Part shown: positions 8,242-17,877 of the stretch, one piece after another
Layout of the letters: each line of letters starts with the position of its first letter
How positions within the stretch are numbered: the stretch's first letter is position 1
DNA from: Edwardsiella anguillarum
Lineage (GTDB): Bacteria > Pseudomonadota > Gammaproteobacteria > Enterobacterales > Enterobacteriaceae
Assembly (NCBI RefSeq): GCF_008801815.1
Contig: NZ_VZOX01000003.1
Reading direction: 5' to 3' (one strand)
Length of the DNA stretch: 64,000 nucleotides
Position numbers and translations under genes: made by a program
The notes under the pieces: generated by a model
What the model was told of the DNA's origin: nothing
What the model saw: only the letters and a program-made list of their open reading frames with translations
Databases searched by the model: none

Positions 8242-8886
8242 ATGATACCCCGATCATTCATTATTTATATTTGTTTTATGATATTGATTATTTTGTTCTA
8301 TATAAAACAAATTAAACTTAATTTCCCGTGAAAGTAATCGTAGTATATTCAAAAAATTTTTCTTGTGAAGACGGCGAGGCCGTTCCCTTCTCAGTCATCA
8401 CCATGGTTTAACTGTGTGATGTTTCGCTAATTTTCGATAAAAAAACATATAAAAAATCACTCCAGCAGGATATTGGTCGGTAGGGCGGGCATTTTACGCC
8501 TGAGGGCGCGAGTGGCGCGCAATTGTAATCTAAAGTAAATTCATTCATATATATCCTTAAAGATAGAATAAAGGAAATATTTAATTAATCAGATATCGGC
8601 ATTGTTTTGTAAAATATAAAAGATGAGACTGGTTAATATAAATTAATTATTCATCAGCATGATAGATTGTGTCTGGAGCGTATCGGGTGATGGCTTTGGC
8701 GGGGCGCTGAATGGCGTGGGCGCGCTACAGGGCGTCGATGGGGGCGAGACGGTGACGGCATCCCTCCGTATGGCGGCGGCTCCTCCTTTCTGCTGCGCCG
8801 TTTTTTACCGGACGGCGGACGGGGATATCCTCCCCGTCCTGATATCATCACCGCCGACAGCGCCGCTGTGCGGGGCGATGCGCGGT
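8242..8886. other. AT-rich control region of the adhesin operon
   Basis: No gene is supported here. Bases 8242-8660 are AT-rich (ATTAATTAAT-like tracts, A and T runs), as expected of an H-NS-bound promoter region for the PapB-type operon. One GATC is present at 8252. From about 8660 the sequence abruptly becomes GC-rich and carries the imperfect duplication next to the channel gene. Confidence 0.5.
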
Positions 8887-8977
8887 TCAGCGTCGGCGTC
8901 GGGGCGGCGCTATCGTCTCCCTCTTGCCGTCATCGCCGCCGACAGCACCGCTGCGCGGTTCAGCGCCGGCGCCGGGA
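8846..8977. repeat. Imperfect GC-rich duplication at the end of the channel gene
   Basis: The segment at 8846-8868 plus 8880-8904 recurs at 8931-8977: CATCRCCGCCGACAGCRCCG followed by CTG, then CGCGGTTCAGCG, then CGGCG. The first copy has 11 extra bases in the middle. The channel gene ends inside copy 1 and its polar tail is encoded by copy 2, so the duplication appears to have remade the C-terminus. Confidence 0.6.
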
Positions 8978-9684
8978 GGGTGCTTCTCCTCGCCCTTACT
9001 CTCATCGTCGCCGCACAGCGGCCCCAGCTTCGGGAAGTCGCTGACGATTCTGGCAATAAAGACCAGCGAATAAATATAGCCCATCAGGACGACTACAATA
9101 GTAGCGTTGCGGGCGGGCCAGGAGACGGCGACGATGTCGCCATAGCCGACGGTCAGGATGCTGATAAATGAGTAATAGAACAGATCGTTAAACATCTGCT
9201 GCGGATTGTCGCTAATGCCTTTGAACGATCCCGGTTGTAATACCTCGATGCTGGAAAAGATAAAGAGGCCGATATAGCCGATCAGCAGAAAGCCGCTGAG
9301 GGCGGCAAATACCATTTCGACGTCGGCGGAGGCGGCGCGGATAACCTTGCGGACGACGACAATCGTGACCAGCGTAAAAAAATATAAGTACAGCATCTTC
9401 CCTAACACGATGAAGGGGAGGGAGTCGGGAAAGAACAGAAAGATGATGACATTGAGTACGATCGGCACCGTGACGAAAGCCCGGTTGCGGCGCAGAACCA
9501 CGTTAAATCCGGCGATCCCCTGCAGCGTCAGGCAGATGAGGGATTTGGACTGCAGATCGCCAAGGTTCGGGATCAGATTGATAAAAAAGACGCCGATCAG
9601 TGAGATAAACAGCCAGCAAAACTGATGCCGTTCAGCTCTGATCTTCAATGAGGCGTGTTGAGTGGGGTGTTTCAACCTACGCAT
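8887..9684 (-). CDS. Potassium channel protein with TVGYGD filter
   Basis: A 265-residue inner membrane protein. It has about six hydrophobic segments (roughly residues 22-40, 48-62, 72-90, 92-111, 127-146, 193-212). The pore loop FYYSFISILTVGYGDIV (about 169-185) holds the potassium selectivity filter TVGYGD at 178-183, so the last two helices form a standard Ion_trans_2 pore. After about residue 215 there is no RCK/TrkA_N domain. Instead there is a charged low-complexity tail (GAGAEPRSGAVGGDDGKRE...PPRRRR) encoded by duplicated GC-rich DNA. Ion selectivity is supported by the filter; gating and role are unknown. It is a single gene between the fimbrial control region and rlmL. Confidence 0.85.
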   Translation of the reverse strand: MRRLKHPTQHASLKIRAERHQFCWLFISLIGVFFINLIPNLGDLQSKSLICLTLQGIAGFNVVLRRNRAFVTVPIVLNVIIFLFFPDSLPFIVLGKMLYLYFFTLVTIVVVRKVIRAASADVEMVFAALSGFLLIGYIGLFIFSSIEVLQPGSFKGISDNPQQMFNDLFYYSFISILTVGYGDIVAVSWPARNATIVVVLMGYIYSLVFIARIVSDFPKLGPLCGDDESKGEEKHPPGAGAEPRSGAVGGDDGKRETIAPPRRRR

Positions 9685-10034
9685 AATCGTCGAGCCTTGC
9701 CTAGAAGCCTGAGAGGCGTTGCCTCACCAAAGTGGATTAGCCTACTCCATCAGGCTATTTTTGTCTGCTGCATCGGTGCTGGCCGTACCCGGCAGGGGAA
9801 GGGGCGCAGCGGCGCGGATAGCGATGGGCGAGGGTGTCAATGCCGGCGCCGCGGGCGGCGTGCGGAGGAGAAAATGCGTAAAAAAACGCTGTGGGGATGG
9901 CGTGGCGGCAGGGAAAAGTGGAAAATATCGGGTTTATTCTCCCCATCGGCGCACTTTCGCGTCGTTCGCCAGGTGTTTCCTGCGTCGAACTGGGCGGATA
10001 TCATCCATAACTGACTGATAGCGATAGTGAAAAC
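9685..10034. other. Intergenic region between the channel gene and rlmL
   Basis: About 350 bases that contain the divergent promoters of both neighbours by position. Overlapping open frames exist on both strands but lack ribosome-binding sites and recognisable sequence. In E. coli this is where ycbX would lie; no trace of it was found. Confidence 0.4.
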
Positions 10035-12152
10035 ATGAAATCTCTTTTTGCCAGCACCGCGCGCGGTCTCGAAGAACTACTGAAAAATGAACTGGAAGGG
10101 CTCGGTGCGCATGACTGCCAGATTGTCCAGGGTGGCGTGCATTTCAGGGGAGATGGGCGTTTGCTCTATCAGAGTCTGATGTGGAGCCGTCTGGCGTCGC
10201 GCATCATGCTGCCGCTGGGCGAGTTTAAGGTTTACAGCGATCTGGATCTGTATCTGGGCGTGCAGGCGATCGATTGGACGACGCTGTTTGGCATCGATAA
10301 GACCTTTGCCGTGCACTTCAGCGGCACAAATGAGGAGATCCGCAATACCCAGTATGGCGCCCTTAAGGTCAAGGATGCCATTGTCGACCGCTTTACGCGG
10401 AGTATCGACGCGCGTCCCAGCGTGGCCAAGCAGGATCCCGATATCCGTATCAGCGTCTATCTGCAGCGGGAAACGGCGATCGTATCGCTGGATCTCAGCG
10501 GCGATGGGCTGCATCAGCGCGGCTATCGTGATTTGACCGGCCAGGCGCCGCTGAAAGAGACGCTGGCGGCCGCCGTGGTGCTGCGCTCCGGGTGGCAGCC
10601 AGGTACGCCAATGGTCGATCCGATGTGCGGATCCGGCACGCTGCTGATCGAGGCGGCGATGATGGCATCCGATCGGGCGCCGGGGCTGCAGCGTGAGCGC
10701 TGGGGCTTTATGGGCTGGCTCGGTCACGACGCCGATCTGTGGCAGGAGGTGCGGGTAGAGGCACAGCGCCGCGCCCGCTTGGGGCTGGAGCAGACGACGT
10801 CGCGTTTCTTTGGCTACGATCTCGATCGCCGCGTGCTGGAGATGGCGCGCGCCAACGCCCGCCGCGCTGGGGTGGCCGCCCTGATCACCTTTAACGGTGG
10901 CGATGTGGCTCAGCTGCACAATCCTCTGCCGGAAGGGCCGCTGGGGACGGTGCTGAGCAACCCACCCTACGGGGAGCGGCTGGAGAGCGAGCCGGCGCTG
11001 ATTGCGCTGCACAATACGCTGGGGCGCATCATGAAGCGGGAGTTCGGCGGTTGGCAGCTGTCGCTGTTCAGCGCCTCGCCGGAGCTGTTGAGCTGTCTGC
11101 AGCTGCGCGCCGAGCGCCAGTTTAAGGCCAAGAATGGCCCGCTGGAGTGTGTTCAGAAGAACTATCGCCTGAGCGCGGCCCCGCAGGCCGGCGGCGGCGA
11201 GGTGGCGCAGGACTATGCTAACCGTCTGCGTAAAAACCTGAAAAAGTTTGATAAGTGGGCGCGGCAAGAGGGGCTGACGTGCTATCGGGTCTACGATGCC
11301 GATCTGCCGGAGTATAACGTGGCGGTCGATCGCTACGGGGAAAAGATCGTGGTCCAGGAGTATGCGCCGCCGAAGAGCGTCGATGCGCAGAAGGCACGCC
11401 AGCGTCTGTTCGACGTGGTCAGCGTGACCCAGTCGGTGATGGGGGTTTCAGGCAATAATCTGATCCTGAAAACCCGTGAGCGGCAGAAGGGTAAAAGCCA
11501 ATATGAGAAGCTGGCGCAAAAGGGCGAGTTCATGGAGGTCCAGGAGTACGGCGCCCGTTTCTGGGTCAACCTGACCGACTATCTGGACAGCGGACTGTTT
11601 ATCGACCACCGCATTGCGCGCCGGACGCTGGGCGAGATGAGCCGCGGTAAGGATTTCCTGAACCTCTTCGCCTATACCGGCAGCGCCAGCGTGTATGCCG
11701 GGCTGGGCGGTGCGCGTTCGACCACCACGGTCGATATGTCCCGTACCTATCTGGAGTGGGCGGAGCGCAACCTGCGCCTGAATGGGCTGACCGGACGTCA
11801 GCACCGCCTGGTTCAGGCGGACTGCCTGAGCTATCTGCACCACTGCGAGGATAAGTTCGATCTGATCTTCATCGATCCGCCGACCTTTTCCAACTCGAAG
11901 CGGATGGAGGGGACCTTTGATGTGCAGCGCGATCACCTGGATCTGATGCGCGATCTGGCCCGGATACTGCGTCCGGGCGGTACCATCATGTTCTCCAACA
12001 ACAAACGCGGTTTCAAAATGGATCTGGCCGGACTGGCGCAGCTGGGTCTGCAGGCGCAGGAGATCACCGAGCGCACGCGCTCCGCCGACTTTGCCCGTAA
12101 CCGCCAGATCCACAATTGCTGGCTGGTGACCCACGCCGGCGAGGAGCAGTAA
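10035..12152 (+). CDS. rlmL: Bifunctional 23S rRNA methyltransferase RlmKL
   Basis: It methylates 23S rRNA at two guanines: m2G2445 by the N-terminal half (RlmL) and m7G2069 by the C-terminal half (RlmK). The length of 705 residues is close to the E. coli enzyme. An N-terminal THUMP domain (about 45-155) is followed by the first SAM-binding fold with VDPMCGSGTLLIEAA (about 194-208) and the catalytic motif LSNPPYGERL (about 306-315). The second half has FLNLFAYTGSASVYAGLGGA (about 541-560) and FIDPPTFSNSKRM (about 615-627). It is followed by uup after 4 bases, as in E. coli, and the two are probably co-transcribed. Confidence 0.97.
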   Translation: MKSLFASTARGLEELLKNELEGLGAHDCQIVQGGVHFRGDGRLLYQSLMWSRLASRIMLPLGEFKVYSDLDLYLGVQAIDWTTLFGIDKTFAVHFSGTNEEIRNTQYGALKVKDAIVDRFTRSIDARPSVAKQDPDIRISVYLQRETAIVSLDLSGDGLHQRGYRDLTGQAPLKETLAAAVVLRSGWQPGTPMVDPMCGSGTLLIEAAMMASDRAPGLQRERWGFMGWLGHDADLWQEVRVEAQRRARLGLEQTTSRFFGYDLDRRVLEMARANARRAGVAALITFNGGDVAQLHNPLPEGPLGTVLSNPPYGERLESEPALIALHNTLGRIMKREFGGWQLSLFSASPELLSCLQLRAERQFKAKNGPLECVQKNYRLSAAPQAGGGEVAQDYANRLRKNLKKFDKWARQEGLTCYRVYDADLPEYNVAVDRYGEKIVVQEYAPPKSVDAQKARQRLFDVVSVTQSVMGVSGNNLILKTRERQKGKSQYEKLAQKGEFMEVQEYGARFWVNLTDYLDSGLFIDHRIARRTLGEMSRGKDFLNLFAYTGSASVYAGLGGARSTTTVDMSRTYLEWAERNLRLNGLTGRQHRLVQADCLSYLHHCEDKFDLIFIDPPTFSNSKRMEGTFDVQRDHLDLMRDLARILRPGGTIMFSNNKRGFKMDLAGLAQLGLQAQEITERTRSADFARNRQIHNCWLVTHAGEEQ

Positions 12153-12156
12153 TTCC

Positions 12157-14070
12157 ATGTCTTTGATTAGTCTTTCAGGTGCCTGGCTCTCTTTTAGCGA
12201 TGCGCCGCTGCTGGATAATGCTGAGCTGCACATCGAACCCAACGAGCGCGTTTGTCTGGTCGGGCGTAACGGCGCGGGGAAATCGACCCTGCTGAAGATC
12301 CTGGGGCGCGAGCTGGCGCTGGACGATGGGCGCGTCGTGTATGCGCAGGATTTGGTGGTGTCGCGTCTGCAGCAGGATCCGCCGCGTGACGTCGCCGGCT
12401 CGGTATTCGACTTTGTGGCCGGCGGCGTGGCCGAACAGGCGCAGCATCTGCGCGACTACCATGAGCTGCTGCGTAAGGTCGAGCGCGATCCCAGCGAGCA
12501 GCACCTGCGCCAGCTGGCGGAGCTGCAGGAGCGGCTGGAGCACCAGGGCATCTGGCGTATGGATGCCCGCATTCGCGATGTGCTGACCAAGCTGGGGCTG
12601 GAGGCTGATACCCCGCTCTCGGCGCTTTCCGGCGGGTGGCTGCGCAAGGCGGCGCTGGCGCGTGCGCTGGTGTGCGAGCCGGACGTCCTGCTGCTGGATG
12701 AGCCGACCAACCACCTGGATATCGATACCATTACCTGGCTGGAGGGATTCCTTAAGGAGTTTGGCGGTAGCATTATCTTCATTTCCCATGACCGCGCCTT
12801 TATTCGCGCCATGGCGACGCGCATCGTCGACCTCGACCGCGGCAAGCTTGTCTCCTGGCCGGGAGACTATGACGCCTATCTGACCGGGAAGGAAGAGGCG
12901 CTGCGGGTGGAGGAGCTGCAAAACGCCGAATTCGATCGCCGACTGGCGCAGGAGGAGGCGTGGATCCGTCAGGGGATCAAGGCGCGCCGTACCCGTAACG
13001 AGGGGCGCGTGCGTGCGCTGAAGTCGATGCGTCAGGAGCATGCCCAGCGCCGGGCGCAGCAGGGGAACGCCAGGATGCAGGCCGAAGAGGCGCTGCGCTC
13101 CGGGAAAATCGTCTTCGAGCTGGAGAACGTCAGCTACCGCTGCGGCGATAAGACGCTGGTGCGCGACTTTTCCGGTCAGGTGCTGCGCGGCGATAAGATC
13201 GCCCTGGTCGGGGCCAACGGCTGCGGTAAAACTACGCTGCTGAAACTGATGCTCGGTCAGCTTAATCCGGACAGCGGCAGCGTGCGCTGCGGCACCAAGC
13301 TGGAGATCGCCTATTTCGACCAGCACCGCGCCGAGCTGGATCCGGACAAGACGGTGATGGATAACCTGGCCGAGGGTAAGCAGGAGGTGATGGTCAACGG
13401 GCGCGCTCGGCATGTGCTGGGTTATCTGCAGGACTTCCTGTTCCACCCCAAGCGGGCGATGACGCCGGTGCGCGCGCTCTCCGGTGGGGAGCGTAACCGA
13501 CTGTTGTTGGCGAGATTGTTCCTAAAACCGAGCAATTTACTGGTGCTTGATGAACCTACCAACGATTTGGATATCGAAACGCTAGAGCTGCTGGAGGAGT
13601 TGGTCGCCAACTACCCAGGAACTGTGCTGCTGGTGAGCCACGATCGTCAGTTTGTCGATAACTGTGTGACCGACTGCTGGATCTTCGAGGGCGACGGCGT
13701 GATTGCCCGCTATACCGGCGGCTACGCCGATGCCCATCAGCAGCAGGCCGCCTCGCAGGCGCTGCGCTCGCCGGCGGCGACGGACGCCGCACCGCAGGCG
13801 CTGAAGGGGGAGGCGAAAACGGAGCGGCGTCGCAGCAGCAATAAGCTGAGCTACAATCAGTTAAGGGAGCTGGAGCAGCTGCCGCAGCAGATTGAGGCGC
13901 AGGAGGAGCAGCTCGCCGCCTTGCAGGCGCAGGTCGCCTCACCGGACTTTTTCTCTCTGCCGCACGGCGAGACCCAGCCGGTGCTGCAGGCGCTGGCGGA
14001 GTGCGAGCAGACGCTGGAGCAGGCGTATGCCCGCTGGGAATCCCTCGAAACGCAAAAAAATGCCAGCTGA
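12157..14070 (+). CDS. uup: ABC-F family ATPase Uup
   Basis: A soluble ABC-F protein with two ATPase domains and no membrane part. Uup proteins act on ribosomes or branched DNA and affect precise transposon excision in E. coli. Of 637 residues, domain 1 has Walker A GRNGAGKST (about 36-44), signature LSGGW and Walker B LLLDEPTNHLD. The linker (about 240-315) is charged and helical. Domain 2 has GANGCGKTT (about 352-360), LSGGER and LVLDEPTNDLD. The C-terminal part from about 560 is a coiled coil rich in glutamine and glutamate, the DNA-binding domain of the family. It lies 4 bases after rlmL. Confidence 0.96.
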   Translation: MSLISLSGAWLSFSDAPLLDNAELHIEPNERVCLVGRNGAGKSTLLKILGRELALDDGRVVYAQDLVVSRLQQDPPRDVAGSVFDFVAGGVAEQAQHLRDYHELLRKVERDPSEQHLRQLAELQERLEHQGIWRMDARIRDVLTKLGLEADTPLSALSGGWLRKAALARALVCEPDVLLLDEPTNHLDIDTITWLEGFLKEFGGSIIFISHDRAFIRAMATRIVDLDRGKLVSWPGDYDAYLTGKEEALRVEELQNAEFDRRLAQEEAWIRQGIKARRTRNEGRVRALKSMRQEHAQRRAQQGNARMQAEEALRSGKIVFELENVSYRCGDKTLVRDFSGQVLRGDKIALVGANGCGKTTLLKLMLGQLNPDSGSVRCGTKLEIAYFDQHRAELDPDKTVMDNLAEGKQEVMVNGRARHVLGYLQDFLFHPKRAMTPVRALSGGERNRLLLARLFLKPSNLLVLDEPTNDLDIETLELLEELVANYPGTVLLVSHDRQFVDNCVTDCWIFEGDGVIARYTGGYADAHQQQAASQALRSPAATDAAPQALKGEAKTERRRSSNKLSYNQLRELEQLPQQIEAQEEQLAALQAQVASPDFFSLPHGETQPVLQALAECEQTLEQAYARWESLETQKNAS

Positions 14071-14155
14071 TTGAGGCTATAGTCGCAGGGATAATCATCA
14101 GCCTGATGGCTGCCGGCGTGCAGCGTATCGGGCTTTTTTATAACCGGATAATCTA

Positions 14156-15409
14156 ATGTGCAGTCAACAGGATACGGAAAATACCCATATGCTGTGCCCA
14201 CAGTGCGACATGCTGGTTGCGCTGCCCCGGTTGACCTGGGGCACCAAGAGCGTATGTCCGCGCTGTGGTACGACGCTGGCCATGCGTTGGCGTCATCCGC
14301 ATCTGCAGCCGACGCTGTATGCGATCAGCGCGCTGTTTCTTTTAGTGGTGGCTAATCTGTTCTCATTCGTCACGATGTCGGTGGCCGGGATCAGCAATGC
14401 CATTACGCTGATCGAGATCCCCGGTATGCTGATGTCTGAAAACTACGTCAGTATCGCCACGCTGTTTATGATTTTTGTGCAGGTGATCCCCGCGTTTTGT
14501 ATGGTGGTGATCATCCTACTGTGTCTACGGGTGCCGCTGCCGGCGATGCTCAGGGTGGGGCTGGCGCGGATCCTGCTGCAGTGCCGCGCCTGGTGTATGG
14601 TGGAGATCTTTCTCGCCGGCGTGCTGGTCAGCTTTGTCAAGCTGATGGCGTATGGCGACGTGGGGGTCGGCAGCAGCTTTTGGGCCTACTGCCTGTTTTG
14701 CCTGCTTCAGGTCCGCGCATTCCAGATGGTGGATCGTCGGCTGCTGTGGGATGACATCGCCGCGCCGCCGCCCTGTGACCTGCCGCAGCGCTGCGGTGAC
14801 ACCGGGCTGCGGCAGGGGCTGCGATCCTGTGCCTGCTGTACGGCGATCCTGCCGGCGGATCAACATCAGTGTCCGCGCTGTCTGACGACCGGCTATGCCC
14901 GGCGGCGTAATAGCCTGCAGTGGACGCTGGCGCTGCTGGTGACGGCACTGCTGCTGTATATTCCGGCCAACCTGCTGCCGATCATGGTCACTCAGGCGCT
15001 GGGCAGCAAGCTGACCTCCACCATTATGGCCGGGGTGATCCTGCTGTGGGGTGAGGGCTCATACCCGGTGGCGATGGTGATCTTCATCGCCAGCATCATG
15101 GTGCCATCGCTGAAGATCTTGTCCATCGCCTGGCTGTGCTGGGCATCGCGCCACGGCACCGGGCGGGACAGCGAGCGGATGCACGTTATTTATGAGATCG
15201 TCGAGTTTGTCGGCCGCTGGTCGATGATCGACGTATTTGTGATCGCGGTGCTCTCGTCGCTGGTAAGCATGGGGCGTCTGATGAGCATTTATCCGGATAT
15301 CGGCGCCATTCTGTTTGCCGCCGTGGTCATTATTACCATGATTTCCGCCATGGTGTTTGATCCCCGGTTGCTGTGGGATCGCGAGAGCAGAGTACCAACA
15401 GGGGAGTAG
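14156..15409 (+). CDS. pqiA: Inner membrane protein PqiA
   Basis: PqiA is the integral inner membrane subunit of the PqiABC lipid-transport bridge between inner and outer membranes. The 417-residue protein has two zinc-ribbon-like cysteine pairs in each half: CPQCDM...CPRCGTTL at the N-terminus, and CACCTAILPADQHQCPRCLT in the middle. Each precedes a block of four membrane helices (paraquat-inducible A domain). VSFVKLMAYGDVGVGSSFWAY and IYEIVEFVGRWSMIDVFVIA are highly conserved motifs. It starts the pqiABC operon, with pqiB 6 bases downstream. In E. coli the operon is under SoxRS and stationary-phase control; no SoxS box was identified here. Confidence 0.96.
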   Translation: MCSQQDTENTHMLCPQCDMLVALPRLTWGTKSVCPRCGTTLAMRWRHPHLQPTLYAISALFLLVVANLFSFVTMSVAGISNAITLIEIPGMLMSENYVSIATLFMIFVQVIPAFCMVVIILLCLRVPLPAMLRVGLARILLQCRAWCMVEIFLAGVLVSFVKLMAYGDVGVGSSFWAYCLFCLLQVRAFQMVDRRLLWDDIAAPPPCDLPQRCGDTGLRQGLRSCACCTAILPADQHQCPRCLTTGYARRRNSLQWTLALLVTALLLYIPANLLPIMVTQALGSKLTSTIMAGVILLWGEGSYPVAMVIFIASIMVPSLKILSIAWLCWASRHGTGRDSERMHVIYEIVEFVGRWSMIDVFVIAVLSSLVSMGRLMSIYPDIGAILFAAVVIITMISAMVFDPRLLWDRESRVPTGE

Positions 15410-15415
15410 GGATAA

Positions 15416-17059
15416 TTGAAGGTGGATGAACAAACAACGGCTAAAATCGAGCGTATCAAGCGCTGGTCACCGGTCTGGATTATTCCTATCCTGACTGCGC
15501 TGATCGGCGCCTGGATTATTTTTTACCACTTCAGCCATCAGGGGCCGGAGGTCACGCTGATCACCCAAAACGCCGAGGGCATCATCGCCGGAAAAACGGC
15601 GATCAAGAGCCGTAGCGTGGACGTCGGTACGGTGGAGAGTGTGACGCTGAGCGATAACCTGAATCAGGTGATCGTCAAGGCGCGTCTGCAAACCGGCATG
15701 GAGAAGCTGCTGCGCAAGGACAGCGTATTCTGGGTGGTGAAGCCGCAGGTTGGCCGCGAAGGGATCTCGGGCCTGGGGACGCTGCTGTCCGGCGCCTATA
15801 TCGGGCTGCAGCCGGGATCGAACGATAGCGAACAGCATGAGTTTAATCTGCTGGATCAGCCGCCGCTGGCGCCGCCGGATGCCAAAGGCATCCGCATTAT
15901 GCTGGTCAGCGATAAGGCCGGTCAGCTGAATCCTGGCGATCCGGTGCTGTTCCGCGGTTTGCGGGTGGGCTCGGTGGAGACCAGCGGGTTCGATACCAAG
16001 GCCCGTAAGATCACCTATCAGCTGTTTATCGCGGCGCCGTATGACACCCTGGTCACTGAAAACGTCCGCTTCTGGGTGGACAGCGGTATCTCCTTCGATG
16101 TGTCGGCGCAGGGGATGCGGGTGCAGATGGGATCGCTGGCGACGCTGCTGAGCGGCGGCGTCAGCTTCGACGTGCCGCAGGGGCTGAGTCCGGGCAAGGA
16201 GGTAGCCAATCTGAGCGACTATATTCTGTACGATAACCAGAATAGCATTCAGGACTCGCTCTATACCGAGCACTTTGACGTGCTGATGTTCTTTGCCGAT
16301 TCGATTCGTGGCCTGCAGGCCGGGGCGCCGGTTGAGTTCCGCGGTATCCGGCTGGGAACCGTGGCGCAGGTGCCTTACTATGTGAAAGGGCTGGATCAGC
16401 GTCTGGATGCCAACTACCGCATTCCTGTGCTGGTGCACATTGAGCCCGAGCGCCTCGAAGAGAACATGGGCGACAACTTTAACCTGCGTCAGCATTTGCT
16501 GGGGATCCGCCATAGCGGTCTGCGCGCGGCGCTGAAGTCGAGCAACCTGATCACCGGCGCGCTGTATATCGATCTGGACTTCTACCCCAATGCCAAGCCG
16601 TGGAAAGGCCCCGACGTCATCAGCGGGATTCCGATTATGCCGACGGTGAGCGGCGGGCTGGCACAGCTGCAGCAGAAGGTCACCGCGGTGCTGGATAAAC
16701 TGAATGCGCTGCCGCTGGAGCCGATGATCTCGGCGGCGACCGGAGCGCTGAAGACTAGCCAGGGGACGATGCTGAAGACGCAGGAGACGCTGCAACAGCT
16801 GAATAATATCCTGTCCAGCAAGGCGATGCAGTCGCTGCCGAGCGATCTGCAGCGGTCGCTGATCGAGCTGAATCGGACCATTAAGGGGATCCAGCCGGGC
16901 TCGCCAGCCTATAACCAGATGGTGAGCGATCTGCAGCATCTGGACCAGGTGCTGCGCGAGCTGCAGCCGGTGTTGCGCACCCTGAATCAGAAGAGCAACG
17001 CGCTGGTGTTTGAGGCACCGGCGGGTAAAGATCCGCATCCCAAGGGAGCCAAGCCATGA
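15416..17059 (+). CDS. pqiB: MCE-domain lipid transport protein PqiB
   Basis: PqiB forms a hexameric periplasmic tube that bridges the envelope for lipid movement. The 547-residue protein has a single N-terminal membrane helix (about 20-40, WSPVWIIPILTALIGAWIIF). Three MCE domains follow, each with the typical start of a V(T/R)...F-G-R/G-L or EFRGIRLGTV pattern (about 43-125, 160-240, 285-375). A long helical C-terminal needle (about 405-525) comes last. The start may be TTG 15416 or GTG 15422; neither changes the domain content. The end overlaps the start of pqiC by four bases (ATGA), indicating translational coupling. Confidence 0.95.
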   Translation: MKVDEQTTAKIERIKRWSPVWIIPILTALIGAWIIFYHFSHQGPEVTLITQNAEGIIAGKTAIKSRSVDVGTVESVTLSDNLNQVIVKARLQTGMEKLLRKDSVFWVVKPQVGREGISGLGTLLSGAYIGLQPGSNDSEQHEFNLLDQPPLAPPDAKGIRIMLVSDKAGQLNPGDPVLFRGLRVGSVETSGFDTKARKITYQLFIAAPYDTLVTENVRFWVDSGISFDVSAQGMRVQMGSLATLLSGGVSFDVPQGLSPGKEVANLSDYILYDNQNSIQDSLYTEHFDVLMFFADSIRGLQAGAPVEFRGIRLGTVAQVPYYVKGLDQRLDANYRIPVLVHIEPERLEENMGDNFNLRQHLLGIRHSGLRAALKSSNLITGALYIDLDFYPNAKPWKGPDVISGIPIMPTVSGGLAQLQQKVTAVLDKLNALPLEPMISAATGALKTSQGTMLKTQETLQQLNNILSSKAMQSLPSDLQRSLIELNRTIKGIQPGSPAYNQMVSDLQHLDQVLRELQPVLRTLNQKSNALVFEAPAGKDPHPKGAKP

Positions 17060-17622
17060 AGAGAGGGATGATACTGTTAGCGGTACTGGCGCTGAGCGCC
17101 TGTAGAGCAAGCGATCAGAAGTCTTACTATCAGCTGCCGACGACGCCGGCGGCGAAAACCACCGTCGCCCAGACGGCGCCGCAGGAGCGCCAGCTGTGGG
17201 TGCAGCCGGTGAACGTCACCGATCTGCTCGGGGGGATGGGGGTGGTCTATCAGCAGAACGATGTGCAGTTCGTGACGGCCAGCAATAACCTGTGGGCCAG
17301 TCCGCTGGCCCAGCAGCTGACCCAGTCGCTGGTGGCCGGCCTCAGCGCCGGGATGCCAGGGTGGCTGGTGTCAGCCCAGCCGCTGGAGATAGGACAGGAT
17401 ACCCTGACCGTTAACGTCAACGCGTTCTATGGACGCTATGACGGTAAGGTGGTGGTGGCCGGAGAGTGGCTGCTGAGCCGCCAGGGGACACTGACGCAAA
17501 AAGCGTTCCACATCGTGCTTCCGCAGCAGGGGAATGGCTATGATGCGCTGGTGCGTACCTTGGCGCAGGGGTGGCAGCAGGAGATCGCCAGCATGGCCGG
17601 TCAGATCGCCCGCGCCAACTAA
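17056..17622 (+). CDS. pqiC: Outer membrane lipoprotein PqiC
   Basis: The outer membrane lipoprotein partner of PqiAB. It is 188 residues with the lipobox LALSAC, so cysteine 16 or 17 would be acylated after a short signal peptide (MKRGMILLAVLALSA). The mature part is an ABC_trans_aux/YmbA-type domain, with WVQPVNVTDLLGGMGVVYQ and LWASPLAQQLTQSL as recognisable stretches. It overlaps pqiB by four bases and ends the operon; a terminator follows. Confidence 0.94.
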   Translation: MKRGMILLAVLALSACRASDQKSYYQLPTTPAAKTTVAQTAPQERQLWVQPVNVTDLLGGMGVVYQQNDVQFVTASNNLWASPLAQQLTQSLVAGLSAGMPGWLVSAQPLEIGQDTLTVNVNAFYGRYDGKVVVAGEWLLSRQGTLTQKAFHIVLPQQGNGYDALVRTLAQGWQQEIASMAGQIARAN

Positions 17623-17647
17623 AATGCGTTACCGCGTGTAAATGCAG

Positions 17648-17683
17648 CGCCCCTGGCCATTGTCGGCGAGGGGCGTTTTTTTT
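17648..17683 (+). terminator. Intrinsic terminator of pqiABC
   Basis: CGCCCCT pairs with AGGGGCG and is followed by eight T residues, 25 bases after the pqiC stop. Confidence 0.88.
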
Positions 17684-17877
17684 GATATCCCTCAGTGAAT
17701 TACGCTACCAACTCGACCCGAAACAGAAAAAATAACCGCAACTTTAGCGCAGAACTGTGACGGGTGGGCGAATTTTCACCATTGACCCGACGGGTAAAAG
17801 TGGCTATTGGTTAAGGGTGGCAGCGTACGCTGACCACTGTTTTCTTTCCACCAGCGTAATTATGAGGGAAAAAAGGC

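Noticed and set aside
8242..8660. pap-type Dam/Lrp phase switch upstream of the adhesin operon
   Set aside because: Only one GATC is present; the pap switch needs two spaced GATC sites and a PapI partner.
8659..9171. A 170-codon plus-strand frame over the end of the channel gene
   Set aside because: It runs antisense to the TVGYGD-containing gene and covers the GC-rich duplication; there is no protein-like pattern.
12175..13446. A 423-codon open frame on the minus strand opposite uup
   Set aside because: It is the antisense shadow of a GC-rich gene; no ribosome-binding site and a composition rich in Gln, His and Arg typical of shadows. The same holds for long frames opposite rlmL (10077-11267), pqiB (15467-17110), helD (28050-29135) and arnA (62584-63585).
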